Shown here: piece after piece, positions 25,632 to 35,199 of the stretch
How the letters are laid out: every line of letters starts with the position of its first letter
Position numbering within the stretch: the first letter of the stretch is position 1
Assembly (NCBI RefSeq): GCF_900101905.1
Contig: NZ_FNAJ01000001.1
Span: forward strand, 186,001-250,000
DNA: 64,000 bases
Source of the DNA: Myxococcus virescens
Lineage (GTDB): Bacteria; Myxococcota; Myxococcia; Myxococcales; Myxococcaceae
Direction of reading: 5' to 3'
Notes under the pieces: generated by a model
The model's input: the letters and a program-made list of their open reading frames with translations, nothing else
What the model was told of the DNA's origin: nothing
Databases searched by the model: none
Position numbers and translations under genes: made by a program

Positions 25632-27995
25632 CTACGCGGCCTTGCTGCGCACGTACGTCTCGAAGAGTTCCCCGAAGAAGAAACGTCCGAAGCGGGCGAG
25701 CGCGGCCAGCCGCTGCACCGTGCCCTGGGCATGAAGCACCCGCAGGGTGGAGAGCTGCACGGCGAAGTCCTTGGCGTTCAGCCGCAGGTAGCCCCGGAAG
25801 ATGCAGGGCCCCGAAGCATCCTCGCCACGGTAGATGGACACCAGGAGCCGCGTGGTGTCCACCCACAGGTCCGGACCGTCGTCGTCATGGATGTCCTTGT
25901 AGCCGTCGACGAAGAAGCGCTCGCCGGACTCGGAGACCAGCGGGAGCTGGTAGCGCATCCGCCGTCCGCCAGGACGAGCGCCCTCGTGGGTCATCAGGTG
26001 CAGCACGCCCTGCTCCACCGTCATCGGACGGGAGGACAGCACGGGCGCCACCACGCAGCCCGACAGCTGCATGGGGTGCAGCGGATGCGCGAGCGTCTCC
26101 TCCAGGTCCCGTGAGTCCACCGTGACGATGAAGCGGAACGGCGACGTATCCCTGCGCGCGGGGTCCCCGGCTCGCAGGAAGTCCTCGTCGGCCCCCGCGG
26201 AGATGTAGCCGTACATCGTCTCGGTGAACTGCACGGCCAGGGGCTGCGTGGGCCGCGGCCCCGGGGCCTCCGGGACCGGCGAGTAGTCCACGCTCCAACC
26301 GTGCCGCCGGGCCATCAGCGCCACGGTGCGCTCCGCCACCGCGGAGATGGTGAGCAGCGGGTTGATGCCCAGCGGCCTCGGAATCACGGAGCCGTCGCTG
26401 ACGTAGAGGCCCTCGTGGACCTCCGTGCCCTCGGGCCTCGCGAAGACGCGGCCCTCGTGGTCCACCACGCCCTCCTCCGCGCGCTCGCCCATAGCGCACC
26501 CGCCCAAGGGATGGGTGCACAGCAGTTCGTGGCCGGTAAGCTTGTTCCAGAGCGGGTTGCGCACGAAGGTTCCGCCCAGCGCCTCCGTGGCGCGGCGCAG
26601 GCGTTCATCCACCCGCGTGAAGACGGCCTGCCGCCCCGCGCCCGGCCAGTGGACGCGGACCCGGTCGCCCGACAGGCGCAGTTCACCCGCGCCGTCATCA
26701 TGGGACATCACGAGGAACGTCTGCGTGTTGCGCATGGCCCCGTGGTACGGGCCGCGCACGGCGCTGTCCGCGATGCGCGCCAGTTCTCCAACCCGGTCGA
26801 TGGCGCCCCGGTCCGTGTCCTGCCCGGCGATGGCCGACGCAGCGGCGAGCAGCGCCGTCACGGGACGCGCGAGCGCGGCGGGAATCGCGCCGTTCTCGAT
26901 GATCATGCCGTCTTCCTGCCGCAGCGTGGCCCGGTCATCGATGATACCGGTGATGGTGGGGCCCACGGGCTCGCGCCCCGCGGAGGGCGCCTCGCCCAGA
27001 CCCACGCCATGGACAGGGACGTCCGTGTTGTAACCGAACGCCATCACGTCCCCGTTGTTGCTGAAACGCTGGCCCAGACGCCCGGAGAGGGACAGCCCCA
27101 GCGCCTTCGAGCGGAGCAGGAGCTCCGCGGTACCCATGGTCCCCGCCGCGAGGATGACGCGGTCGGCGGTCAACCACAGGTCTGGCGCATCGAACCGCTC
27201 GCGGCCGGCGTTCATCGGCCGGTAGTACACGCGCCACCGGGCGCCATCGCGCGCCAGGTAGCGCACCCCCACCTCGGTGAAGAGCTTCGCCCCATGGCGG
27301 TGCGCGTCCGGCAGGTAGTTCATCAGCACGGAGTTCTTCGCGCCGAAGTTGCAGCCCGTCATGCAGTCACCGCACAACGTGCAAGCGCCCTGACGCACCC
27401 CCGCGGCGTTGACGCCCTCCTCGAAGGTGACGGCCAGGGGGGGCCGGCGAAAGGTGCCGCCCAGCTTCTCCGCCGATTTCGCCAGCGCCGACAACGTGGC
27501 CAGCGGCGGCGCGGACTCCGGATAGGGCAACGGCCGCAGCATGTGCTCGGCCCAAGCGAAGCCGTCCTCCAGCAAGCCGTCCACGTCGGCGCGGAACGCG
27601 TCCGGCCAACGCCCATCCAGGAACACGCGAGGGTCCGGCCGCATGGCCACGTTGGCATTGATGAGCGACGTCCCGCCCAGACCACAGCCCGTGACGACGG
27701 AGACGTCCCCACCCCGGTGGAGCTCGAACAAGGCCGTCGGACTGCCCACATCGGCGGCGGCCTCGGGGTCGAAGTGAACCTGGAACTCGGACATGAACTC
27801 GGCGTCCGTGCGCGGGTAGTCACCGGGCAGGAGCTCCCGGCCTCGCTCCAGGACACAGACCTGCTGGCCCGCGCGTGCCAACCGACTGGCGGTGATGGCC
27901 CCTCCGTACCCCGAGCCCACCACCACCACGGCGTAATGCGACGCCAGCTCACTCCAAGGTGACGACAACCTCCGCATTCGCGCTCCCAATGACAT
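25632..27995 (-). CDS. GMC-family flavin oxidoreductase (cholesterol oxidase-like)
   Basis: 787 residues from the ATG at 27995, preceded by GGCGGGAG. The N-terminus has the FAD dinucleotide motif GSGYGG at 27-32, then GCGLGGTSLINANV. A cysteine cluster CTLCGDCMTGC follows, which occurs in the cholesterol oxidase-like GMC branch. The C-terminal half has HPLGGCAMG and DGSVIPRPLGINPLLTISA, the catalytic/FAD end signature. About 190 further residues after that module look like a substrate-binding or lipocalin-like addition. It oxidises a sterol or other bulky alcohol (family knowledge); the substrate is unknown. Confidence 0.88.
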   Translation of the reverse strand: MSLGARMRRLSSPWSELASHYAVVVVGSGYGGAITASRLARAGQQVCVLERGRELLPGDYPRTDAEFMSEFQVHFDPEAAADVGSPTALFELHRGGDVSVVTGCGLGGTSLINANVAMRPDPRVFLDGRWPDAFRADVDGLLEDGFAWAEHMLRPLPYPESAPPLATLSALAKSAEKLGGTFRRPPLAVTFEEGVNAAGVRQGACTLCGDCMTGCNFGAKNSVLMNYLPDAHRHGAKLFTEVGVRYLARDGARWRVYYRPMNAGRERFDAPDLWLTADRVILAAGTMGTAELLLRSKALGLSLSGRLGQRFSNNGDVMAFGYNTDVPVHGVGLGEAPSAGREPVGPTITGIIDDRATLRQEDGMIIENGAIPAALARPVTALLAAASAIAGQDTDRGAIDRVGELARIADSAVRGPYHGAMRNTQTFLVMSHDDGAGELRLSGDRVRVHWPGAGRQAVFTRVDERLRRATEALGGTFVRNPLWNKLTGHELLCTHPLGGCAMGERAEEGVVDHEGRVFARPEGTEVHEGLYVSDGSVIPRPLGINPLLTISAVAERTVALMARRHGWSVDYSPVPEAPGPRPTQPLAVQFTETMYGYISAGADEDFLRAGDPARRDTSPFRFIVTVDSRDLEETLAHPLHPMQLSGCVVAPVLSSRPMTVEQGVLHLMTHEGARPGGRRMRYQLPLVSESGERFFVDGYKDIHDDDGPDLWVDTTRLLVSIYRGEDASGPCIFRGYLRLNAKDFAVQLSTLRVLHAQGTVQRLAALARFGRFFFGELFETYVRSKAA

Positions 27996-28173
27996 CTCCC
28001 GCCCTGGCCCCAGCCCCTTTTCGCGGCCTGAGGTGCTACCGCCAGTACGGGCTGGCGGGAAGGACGGACAGGGAGACAGACGCCCGAGCCGCCGTTCCTT
28101 GAGGCCCCAAGCGAGGGAGCCACCTCCGGACATAGAGTCGGTTGGGACGGCGGTCAAAATCAGGGGCCGGCAC

Positions 28174-28875
28174 CTACTCCAGTTCGGCGCCCTCTCCGTC
28201 CGCGCGACGGAGTGCGTTGACCAGCCGGTGCGCATGCCGCGTGGTCTCCGGCTCGCGGTACTTCGGACTCACCTTGAGCACCAACTCCACCGCCGTGGGC
28301 AGGTCCATCAGGTGGCCCGGGGACACGTAGACGGGCTGCACGCCCTTGCGCGTGCGCACCGCCATGCCCACGACCTCGCCCCGGTGCGTGAGGGGCGCGG
28401 TGGAGCCTCTCGCCTCCCCCAGCGGTCCGTGCGTCCCCACCAGCAGGGACTTGGCACAGCCAATGGACGGCACGCCGAACAGCAACCCGCCATGACACGC
28501 AATCCCCATGCGCCGGGGATGGGCGGTGCCTTGTCCATCGAAGATGACCACATCGGGGCGCACCGTGAGCCGTTCCCAGGCAGCGGCGACGATGGGAAGC
28601 TCGCGGAATGACAGCAGGCCCGGCACGTAGGGAAAGTGCAACGTCACCGCCGCCCCAGACTGGGCCACCGGCGCCAACGTCTCCACGTCCAGGACGACGA
28701 ACCCACCAAAGCCGGTGTCCTTCCCCTTCTCCGTGGAGATGTCCGCGCCCGCGATGCGCTCCACCTTCAGCCCAGGGGGCGGCCGGAGCACCAACTGCTC
28801 ACGCAGCCGGCGCTGCAGCTCCACCGCCTCCGAAGGCGTGACGTCCCACCGGCTCACCTCGGGCTGAAGCTCCAT
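28174..28875 (-). CDS. nfi: Endonuclease V (deoxyinosine 3' endonuclease)
   Basis: 233 residues. The family motifs are present: GADIS near 45 (metal Asp), the conserved FPYVPGLLSFRELP segment, VVIFDGQGTAHPRRMG, and PVYVSPGHLMDLPTA. Endonuclease V nicks DNA (and in some cases RNA) one nucleotide 3' to inosine. A GTG two codons upstream is an alternative start; GGAGG lies before both. Finding it in the same region as adenosine deaminase and RNA repair genes is probably coincidence. Confidence 0.92.
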   Translation of the reverse strand: MELQPEVSRWDVTPSEAVELQRRLREQLVLRPPPGLKVERIAGADISTEKGKDTGFGGFVVLDVETLAPVAQSGAAVTLHFPYVPGLLSFRELPIVAAAWERLTVRPDVVIFDGQGTAHPRRMGIACHGGLLFGVPSIGCAKSLLVGTHGPLGEARGSTAPLTHRGEVVGMAVRTRKGVQPVYVSPGHLMDLPTAVELVLKVSPKYREPETTRHAHRLVNALRRADGEGAELE

Positions 28876-29081
28876 GCACACCCAACCTCCACTGCCAATC
28901 TGAAGGCTCTGACCTCAAGGGCAACCCATGACGTCCCTTCAGCGTGGACTGGTGAACTGGGCGTACCCCTTTGGAACCCGCGCCCCTCCACGCGCGAAAA
29001 GAAACCGCTGAGCCTGTCCTGGCGACCGGCGAGCCCACCGGCGGACCTTGCCCCTACGCGTGCGTGCTCAGCTCTCCGCCC

Positions 29082-30236
29082 ATGCCACGACCCACCCACG
29101 CCCGCTTCCGCCGGACGGGCCTTTCCCTCCTCGCGCTCTGTGCATGCCTGGCCGGCAGCGCAAGAGCGGAGGGCCCGGTAGAAAGCGACCATGCGCCGCC
29201 CCGCCCTCCCTCCGCATCCCAGGGACACGGGCAGCGCTCCGCATCCGCGCTGGACGCACTGGAACAGCGCATCCTCGGCAAGGGGTGCGGGACGATGTTG
29301 CTCGGCGATGCGAAGCGCCGCTTCGTGGAGTCACAGCTCCTCTGTGATGGCCACCTGTCCTTCATCCTCGTTCAAGCGGCGCTGGACGGCCATCCCCTGC
29401 CGGACACGCAGCGACGACTGCATGCGCTCCTCGCGGACGCGCTGGGACGGGCCCGGGCCCCCTTCATGCGCGGTGGGACGGACGTCGTCCTGGGCCACGC
29501 CCTGCCACGGAGCATCCTCTACCGGGGCTATGTGCTGCTGATGCTCGCGGGCATCGAACGCGCGGGCATGCAGGACGCTGCGTCCACGGCGCTCTTCGAT
29601 GCCCTGGCCAGCCAGGTCGTGAAGGCGCTCGAACACCAGCTGCTGCTGCCCAGCTTCAGTACCTCCATCTGGCCGTGTGACAGTGCGCCGGCCGCCGCGG
29701 CCCTGCTGCTCCATGGCCGGCTGCGAGGCCATGCGCCCTCCGAGGCCGCGGCAGAGCGGCTCATCGCGCGACTGGTGGAACTGTCCGCCCTGCCCTCGGG
29801 CTTTCCCACCCGGGTCGATGCGAAGGGACGCGCCGTGGAGCGGACGCAACGGGCCACCACGCTTGCGTGGACGGGCGCCTTCCTCGCCATGGCCGCGCAT
29901 CCCGCTGCGGGAACCTTCACTGCCACCCTGGTGCGGGATTACTGCGCTCGGCCCGCGGGCTCACTCCTACCGCTGGCGGCCTGCCGGGAGTGGCCTCGCG
30001 GAGTGAAGGGGAAGGAGGACTCCGCCAGCGGTCCGCTCGTCTTTGGCGGCTACTCCGTAGGCGCGAGCGCGCTGGCCATCTCCGCAACGCGACTCTCCGA
30101 CACGCATGGCACGTGGCATGCCCACCTGGTGAACGCGGCACGAGAGATGGGCATCAACGACATCCTGTCACGCCCCGGGAAACGTCCACTGGAAGCAGTC
30201 TTGTACGTATGGGGAACCACCATTCGTCCGTGGTAG
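29082..30236 (+). CDS. Exported protein of unknown function
   Basis: 384 residues. The start MPRPTHARFRRTG leads into a signal segment LSLLALCACLAGSARA. The mature part is rich in helices with Ala/Leu pairs (ALPRSILYRGYVLLMLAGIERAG; TSIWPCDSAPAAAALLLHG), suggestive of an alpha-alpha barrel. No catalytic motif is recognised. It precedes the subtilisin lipoprotein gene on the same strand but 143 AT-richer bases separate them, so co-transcription is uncertain. Confidence 0.65.
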   Translation: MPRPTHARFRRTGLSLLALCACLAGSARAEGPVESDHAPPRPPSASQGHGQRSASALDALEQRILGKGCGTMLLGDAKRRFVESQLLCDGHLSFILVQAALDGHPLPDTQRRLHALLADALGRARAPFMRGGTDVVLGHALPRSILYRGYVLLMLAGIERAGMQDAASTALFDALASQVVKALEHQLLLPSFSTSIWPCDSAPAAAALLLHGRLRGHAPSEAAAERLIARLVELSALPSGFPTRVDAKGRAVERTQRATTLAWTGAFLAMAAHPAAGTFTATLVRDYCARPAGSLLPLAACREWPRGVKGKEDSASGPLVFGGYSVGASALAISATRLSDTHGTWHAHLVNAAREMGINDILSRPGKRPLEAVLYVWGTTIRPW

Positions 30237-30343
30237 GTCATGGCCAGACATCGCGCCTTGGAGCGCCATGGCATGTTCAATCACGGACCGCTGGCTCATC
30301 CCTCCGGGTTGATTCATGAATAAGCCGTTTTTGATGTACACCC

Positions 30344-30379
30344 GTTTTACCCATCACAACCATTTCCTCTGGGTAAAAC
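30344..30379 (+). promoter_or_regulatory. Perfect 10-bp inverted repeat touching the start codon
   Basis: GTTTTACCCA (30344-30353) and TGGGTAAAAC (30370-30379) form a perfect inverted repeat with a 16-base spacer; the second arm ends immediately before the ATG at 30380. In RNA this would be a hairpin abutting the start codon and covering the usual ribosome-binding region; in DNA it could be an operator. The surrounding 100 bases are much more AT-rich than the window average. Confidence 0.6.
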
Positions 30380-31687
30380 ATGAATCGACACACACTGAAG
30401 CTGTTCGTCTCCGTGGGCATGATGTTGCTGATGGGGGCGTGCGCATCGCGGCAGGTGCCCTGCAAGGACCGCACGGCCAGCAGGCCCACGATGGGCCAGA
30501 AGCAGACCGGCAAGTTCATCACTGTCCGAAAGAAGATTCCGGGCGAATACATTGTCGTCCTGAAGTCACCCGCCCAAAGCCTGGAACAGGTCGAGGTCCA
30601 GCAAGCCACGACGAGCCTCACCACGGCTTACGGTGGCACTGCATTCGCGATGTATGAGAATGCGTTGCGTGGTTTCGCGGCCAAGATGACGGAAGCCCAG
30701 GCGCGGGCCATGGCGAACGACCCCGCAGTGGACTACGTGCAAGAGAATGGCGTGGTCAAAATCGCCGAAAGCCAGCAGGGTCCCACGTGGGGCATCGACC
30801 GGATGGACCAGCGCAAGCTCCCGCTGGACAAGGTCTACACTTTCACCGCGACGGGCCAGGGCGTGCACATCTACATCCTGGACACCGGTGTGCGCTTCTC
30901 GCACCGGGAGTTCGGTGGCCGGGCCTCCATCGGCTACGACGCCATTGGCGACAGCATGCGGGGCAATGACTGCAACGGCCACGGGACACACGTCGCGGGC
31001 ACGGCGGCGGGCGCCTCCTACGGTCTGGCCCGCAACGCGTTTGTCCATTCCGTCCGCGTGCTGGGCTGTGACGGCTCCGGAGCCACCTCTGGCGTCATCG
31101 AGGGCATCGACTGGGTGACCCGGAATCACGTCTCGCCCGCCGTCGCGAACATGAGTCTGGGCAGCGACGAGGACCCGGCGCTCGACGACGCGGTTCGCCG
31201 CTCCATCGCCGCGGGGGTCACCTACGTCGTCGCCGCGGGCAACGAAGACAACGACGCCTGCAAGCACTCCCCCGCCCGTGCGCCGGAGGCCATCACCGTT
31301 GCCGCCACCGACAGCAAGGACAAGCGCGCCACCTTCTCCAACTGGGGGGACTGCGTGGACGTCTTCGCGCCGGGGAACAAGATCAAGTCCTCCTGGCACT
31401 ACGGCGACCGCGAAAGCCGGGAGATGAGCGGCACCTCCATGGCCACCCCTCACGTGACGGGACTGGCCGCGCTGTTCCTCGAGGTGAATCCCACGGCGAA
31501 GCCCGAGACGGTCGCCAATGCGGTGTTCACCAACGCCACCGAGAACACAGTGTCCAACCCGGGCTGGTGCTCGCCCAACCTGATGGCGTACTCAGGCTTC
31601 ATCACCGCGCTCCCGGGGCTGCCCGTCGTGCAACTCAAGGACTTCCTGCCCAAGCCCGCCGTGGTCAGCAGCAGCGAGCCGCGGTAG
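30380..31687 (+). CDS. Subtilisin-family serine protease lipoprotein
   Basis: 435 residues. The lipoprotein signal ends at LMGAC (residue 20). An I9-type inhibitor prodomain follows ([10 protein letters not shown]...[12 protein letters not shown], about 50-130). The S8 catalytic domain has D168 in [10 protein letters not shown]201 in [10 protein letters not shown] and S353 in [11 protein letters not shown], of the proteinase K type. It should mature by cleaving its prodomain and degrade proteins outside the cell, fitting a predatory myxobacterium. Expression may be controlled by the inverted repeat touching its ATG. Confidence 0.93.
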   Translation: MNRHTLKLFVSVGMMLLMGACASRQVPCKDRTASRPTMGQKQTGKFITVRKKIPGEYIVVLKSPAQSLEQVEVQQATTSLTTAYGGTAFAMYENALRGFAAKMTEAQARAMANDPAVDYVQENGVVKIAESQQGPTWGIDRMDQRKLPLDKVYTFTATGQGVHIYILDTGVRFSHREFGGRASIGYDAIGDSMRGNDCNGHGTHVAGTAAGASYGLARNAFVHSVRVLGCDGSGATSGVIEGIDWVTRNHVSPAVANMSLGSDEDPALDDAVRRSIAAGVTYVVAAGNEDNDACKHSPARAPEAITVAATDSKDKRATFSNWGDCVDVFAPGNKIKSSWHYGDRESREMSGTSMATPHVTGLAALFLEVNPTAKPETVANAVFTNATENTVSNPGWCSPNLMAYSGFITALPGLPVVQLKDFLPKPAVVSSSEPR

Positions 31688-31703
31688 GCGTCTTCCCTGG
31701 CAG

Positions 31704-31729
31704 CCCGGCTTCCCGTGAGGGGAGCCGGG
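31704..31729 (+). terminator. Hairpin after the protease gene
   Basis: CCCGGCTTCCC and GGGGAGCCGGG form an 11-bp stem (one T-G wobble) with a GTGA tetraloop, 17 bases after the stop codon. No T-run follows, so termination efficiency is uncertain. Confidence 0.55.
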
Positions 31730-31849
31730 CCCGGTTGGCAACACCGCTGGCCGGTATCGTCAGGAGCCTGCCCCCATTGCCGTCCCGGCGTGAGTCCCAC
31801 CGGGCGCACCCTCGCGCTCCGCCGGGCGCGTGAGGAGGCGCACACGACG

Positions 31850-32098
31850 ATGGCCACGCTCAACATCACCTACGACGGCATGTCCGCGGACGTCCCCGTG
31901 GAGCTGGACGGCCCCGTGCCGGACACCGACATCCGCCGCATCGCGACGGAGCTGGTTCGTTCGGGCGGAGTGCCCGGCCTTCACCTGAGCCAGCTTCGCG
32001 ACGACGCGTTCGCCCACTTCGTCGTCGACCGGTTCCGAGGCGCGCGGGGTGAGGAGCGCATCTACCTGCGTCCCAAGGTCCCCTTCGGGGCCCGGTGA
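31850..32098 (+). CDS. Small protein with ubiquitin-like (beta-grasp) pattern
   Basis: 82 residues. The order of predicted elements (ATLNITYDG strand; ADVPVELDGPV strand; TDIRRIATELVRSGG helix; AHFVVDRF; ERIYLRPKV final strand) matches a beta-grasp fold such as ubiquitin or ThiS. The C-terminus is PFGAR, not the Gly-Gly needed for conjugation, so processing or a non-conjugating role must be assumed. It lies 9 bases before a ThiF/E1-like gene, the usual partner of ubiquitin-like proteins. Confidence 0.6.
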   Translation: MATLNITYDGMSADVPVELDGPVPDTDIRRIATELVRSGGVPGLHLSQLRDDAFAHFVVDRFRGARGEERIYLRPKVPFGAR

Positions 32099-32107
32099 GG
32101 CACCGCC

Positions 32108-32680
32108 ATGCGAATCCTCTTCTGTGGCGTGGGCGCCATCGGCTCCACCGCGGCGGTGCTGTGCCGCAACCTGGGGGCCAGTCTGGTCTTCGTCGACTTC
32201 GACCGGGTCGAGTCCAAGAACCTGCTCGCCCAGGCCTACGTGAAGCCCTCCGTCGGGAAGAACAAGGCCGAGGCGCTCAAGCTCCAACTCCTCAACCTGC
32301 ACGGGGTGAAGGCGGAGTCCCACGGCGTGCGGCTCACCCGGGATAACGCGGAGGCGCTCTGCGGTGGCGCGGACCTGCTGGTGGACTGCATGGACAACCA
32401 GCTCAGCCGGCAAGTGCTCATCGACTACGCGCGCCGGACGGGAAAGCCGCTTGTCCACGGCGCGGTGAGCGCGGATGGCACCTTCGGGCTGGTGCGCTGG
32501 GATGAGCGCTTCACCCCGGATGCAGAGGACGCCCAGGGCCAGGCTACCTGCGAAGGCGGCGCACATCTCCCCTTGCTGGGGTTGCTCTCCGCGACACTGG
32601 CCCGCGCCATTCAGGACTTCGTGAAGCACGGCACCCGCCGTGATTCGCTGGTGAACCTGAGTTCGGTCCTGTCCCAGTGA
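32108..32680 (+). CDS. ThiF/MoeB/E1-like adenylyltransferase (short form)
   Basis: 190 residues, shorter than typical ThiF. The nucleotide loop GVGAIG is at 7-12, acidic residues D30/D32 and SKNLLAQ at 36-42 correspond to the DxD...sNLxRQ motif with the Arg replaced by Ala, and LVDCMDN follows. TCEGGAHLPLLGLLSATLAR near 147-166 aligns with the active cysteine (C148) and crossover helix. The CxxC zinc pairs are absent. It would adenylate a beta-grasp protein C-terminus; the small upstream protein is the obvious candidate. Confidence 0.75.
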   Translation: MRILFCGVGAIGSTAAVLCRNLGASLVFVDFDRVESKNLLAQAYVKPSVGKNKAEALKLQLLNLHGVKAESHGVRLTRDNAEALCGGADLLVDCMDNQLSRQVLIDYARRTGKPLVHGAVSADGTFGLVRWDERFTPDAEDAQGQATCEGGAHLPLLGLLSATLARAIQDFVKHGTRRDSLVNLSSVLSQ

Positions 32681-32704
32681 CTCACGGGCGCGTGCACCGG
32701 ACTC

Positions 32705-32865
32705 GGCGCCGCTTCGCCCCTGGCGTCTCGCGAAGCGACGATGGAAGACCTCGGTGAACGCGCTCTCCGTCTCACCACCGACGCGGTTCGCGACATCACG
32801 GATGGCGGCCGGCCCCGCAGCGAGCAACACCGCGGCGAGCGTCCTCGCCTGCGACTCGCAACACG
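32705..32865 (-). pseudogene. Remnant of an AraC-type regulator (C-terminal HTH)
   Basis: The minus strand reads RTLAAVLLAAGPAAIRDVA followed by NRVGGETESAFTEVFHRRF, the second helix-turn-helix of AraC/XylS regulators. No start codon or N-terminal domain precedes it in frame, and the rest is not conserved. It fills most of the 306-base gap after the ThiF-like gene. Confidence 0.6.
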
Positions 32866-32986
32866 CCTCAACGCGGCGTGCGCAGGAGGTAGATTTTCCC
32901 CCGTCAAATCGGCAACTCTTCTCGACACGCGATATGGCTGGCGGAGCGCACCGCCACAACCTGCGATTCACGTGCTCGGAGGTTCG

Positions 32987-33727
32987 ATGGCGACCGGAGA
33001 ACTGCTTGCGGTGAAGTTGTGGAACGACTGGGGGCGCGCCATCGCGGCGAGTCGAGGGCTGACAGCACTCGACCTGTCCGCGCTGGTGCCACTCATTCGC
33101 GCCAAAAAGGCGGTTACGCGCGTGCTGGTTTCGCTCACCAGCTCGTCGCGAGGGGGGCTCCGGGCCGAGCTGCAGGTTCGCTTCGAAAAGAAGACGCCAG
33201 TCGAACTCGAGTTCACGGGCACGACCTACGTGGCATCGAAAGAGCTCGTCGTCGCCGAAGGAGCGGGCACCCAGCAGGGTGGTCGTGTCGAGCTGGCTTC
33301 GAACACCCTGAAGCTCACGCTGTGGGCCAACGGGGTGGCCCGCATCATTCCCTCGGTGCTCGGAAAGTCGCCGTTCATGGGGCGCGCGGATCGCTACCTG
33401 CGCTGCGGTCGAATCGACCGGCTCGCCTATGGGCACGATGTCGAGCTCGGGCTCCTGAGGGAAATCGATGGCGACTTCACCGCCGACGGAGACGCGTTCA
33501 AGCTGCTCACCCGGCTCGGGCTCACGTGCACGGACGAAGCCGACAGCACGAGCACGCTCCTCACCCACGAGGAATGGATGATTCGTATGGACGAAGACTA
33601 CGCGCGGATGGTCCACAGGCCGAAAGTCGTTTGGCGCGACGACGACGGGGGCCGCATCGAGCCCAATTCGAACCTGCTCAACGTGAAGTGGGGCTACCGC
33701 GGACCGAAGCTCCGAGCACTCTGGTAG
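32987..33727 (+). CDS. Unknown protein
   Basis: 246 residues from an ATG preceded by GGAGG. The middle is beta-rich (RVLVSLTSSSRGGLRAELQVRFEKK; KLTLWANGVARIIPSVLG), and the end is charged. No domain is recognised. Its base composition and neighbours (regulator fragment, transposase fragment) place it in an accessory zone. Confidence 0.7.
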   Translation: MATGELLAVKLWNDWGRAIAASRGLTALDLSALVPLIRAKKAVTRVLVSLTSSSRGGLRAELQVRFEKKTPVELEFTGTTYVASKELVVAEGAGTQQGGRVELASNTLKLTLWANGVARIIPSVLGKSPFMGRADRYLRCGRIDRLAYGHDVELGLLREIDGDFTADGDAFKLLTRLGLTCTDEADSTSTLLTHEEWMIRMDEDYARMVHRPKVVWRDDDGGRIEPNSNLLNVKWGYRGPKLRALW

Positions 33728-33827
33728 CTGTTCGGGCCTGTATCGTGCGCATAGGCGGGATTGAGGCCATGTTGAGGCACGGCAGGGGCCTGGGCCTGCG
33801 AGTCATGTAGAAGCCGGGTGACCGACG

Positions 33828-34901
33828 CTACCCCAGCGCGACGACCGCGCGGTCACAGCCCACGTAGACCGTGCCGTCGGCGACGAGCGGTGCCGTCGAC
33901 ACGCGGTAGGGAGCCTTCCACCGCCAGCGCTCTGTTCCCTCCCGGAGCGTCCAGGCGTGGACGACGTTGCCGGCCCCCATGTAGACGACGCCACCTGCGA
34001 TCGCTGGCGAGACCGTATCCTTCGGCGGCTTGTCGAGCGCGACCGACCAAATCTCTTTCCCGGTATCTTGGTCCAGCGCGTGGAGAATCCCGTGATAGCC
34101 GGTGAAGCACACGACGCCGTCCGCAACGGCGGGCGTTCCCCACAGCGCGTCGCCCGTCTCATACGACCAACGCTCTTTGCCGCTGGCGAGGTCGAGCGCA
34201 CGAAGGCACATCCCCAGACCGGACAGAGCATAAACCGTGCTGCCTGCGATCGCGGGCGCTCCGCCGTTGGCCATCGCACCGGCCTTCGCCGACCATCGCT
34301 CGCCCCCCGTCGCGCGGTCGAGCGCGACGACGTGGCCCTCGACGAAGTCGCGCCGGGTCCCGACGACGACCTGATCGCGCGTCACGCTGACCGCAGCCTG
34401 CACACTCTCACCACATCGTAGCAGCACGCGCCATCGCTCAACTCCCGTACGCGCGTCGATGGCGACCACGCCACCGAGCCGCGTCCCCACGTAGACGTCG
34501 TCGTCGACAACGATGGGCGAGGAGGTCGCCTCGGAGTCGCACGAGATGCTCCAGCGGATGGCGTGCGTGCCAAGATCGACGGCGTGACACTGCCCGCCAC
34601 CGACGACAAAGAGCAAACCATGCGCAACCATCGGATTCGAGAGGCTCTCGGGAACGCGCCCCCCGACCCGCACGCTCCAGAGCTCCTTTCCCTTCGCGAG
34701 GTCAAGCGCGTAGAGCTTGTCATTGTCGAAGTTCGCGAACAGCACGCCATCGTGGATTGCAGGCGTGTTGCGTGTGGTCGCAAGCGTGCTCGGCTTGAAC
34801 TTCCAGCGGGCTCGCTTGACCACGAGCGGCCCCGTTCCCTCGAAGTGTCCGGTCCGCGCAGCATTGGCGCCAAAGAATACGGAGCGAGATGAATTCGACA
34901 T
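33828..34901 (-). CDS. PQQ-like beta-propeller protein without signal peptide
   Basis: 357 residues with seven or eight repeats of the form GVLFANFDNDKLYALDLAKG / GKELWSV, the PQQ/BamB propeller. There is no signal sequence in the chosen start (MSNSSRSVFFGA). The frame is open upstream and joins a transposase remnant, so the native N-terminus may have been lost or replaced. Codon use differs from neighbouring core genes, suggesting acquisition. Confidence 0.75.
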   Translation of the reverse strand: MSNSSRSVFFGANAARTGHFEGTGPLVVKRARWKFKPSTLATTRNTPAIHDGVLFANFDNDKLYALDLAKGKELWSVRVGGRVPESLSNPMVAHGLLFVVGGGQCHAVDLGTHAIRWSISCDSEATSSPIVVDDDVYVGTRLGGVVAIDARTGVERWRVLLRCGESVQAAVSVTRDQVVVGTRRDFVEGHVVALDRATGGERWSAKAGAMANGGAPAIAGSTVYALSGLGMCLRALDLASGKERWSYETGDALWGTPAVADGVVCFTGYHGILHALDQDTGKEIWSVALDKPPKDTVSPAIAGGVVYMGAGNVVHAWTLREGTERWRWKAPYRVSTAPLVADGTVYVGCDRAVVALG

Positions 34902-34976
34902 GGGTAGGTCCCATTCATTAGCCCGGTGGATGGCGTTTGTCGCGATTGCTCTCGTCTGGAAGCGGAGACACCTCGG

Positions 34977-35159
34977 ACCAGTCGCCTTGAAGTTGGCTGC
35001 ACGCGTCAAGCGAGCGACGCGTTCGCGGCCGACGCGGACGCCTTCGGCGGCCAGTTCTGCATGGATACGGAGTGCCCCGGACGTCTGTCGGCTCATGGCG
35101 TGAATGGCGCGAATGCGCTCGGCCAACTGCGCGTCGCCGCGGCCTCCATAGCGAACCAA
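34977..35159 (-). mobile_element. IS3-family transposase fragment
   Basis: The minus strand encodes LAERIRAIHAMSRQTSGALR and then IHAELAAEGVRVGRERVARL, the HTH_21 segment of IS3-family OrfB transposases. The DDE catalytic core is missing. It is fused in frame to the propeller gene downstream, with no stop between. Probably a decayed insertion. Confidence 0.75.
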
Positions 35160-35181
35160 GCCGCAGCTTTTTTAGTTTGCG

Positions 35182-35199
35182 GACGCGCTCTAGCGCGTC
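35182..35199. repeat. 18-bp palindrome at the edge of the IS remnant
   Basis: GACGCGCT and AGCGCGTC flank a 2-base centre (CT), a near-perfect hairpin just outside the transposase fragment. It is preceded by a T-rich stretch (gcttttttagtttgcgg). It may be an element end or a terminator. Confidence 0.4.

Noticed and set aside
31760-33616. 618-residue minus-strand frame
   Set aside because: Runs opposite two real genes; only its internal AraC-like fragment near 32.8 kb is recognisable, noted as a remnant.
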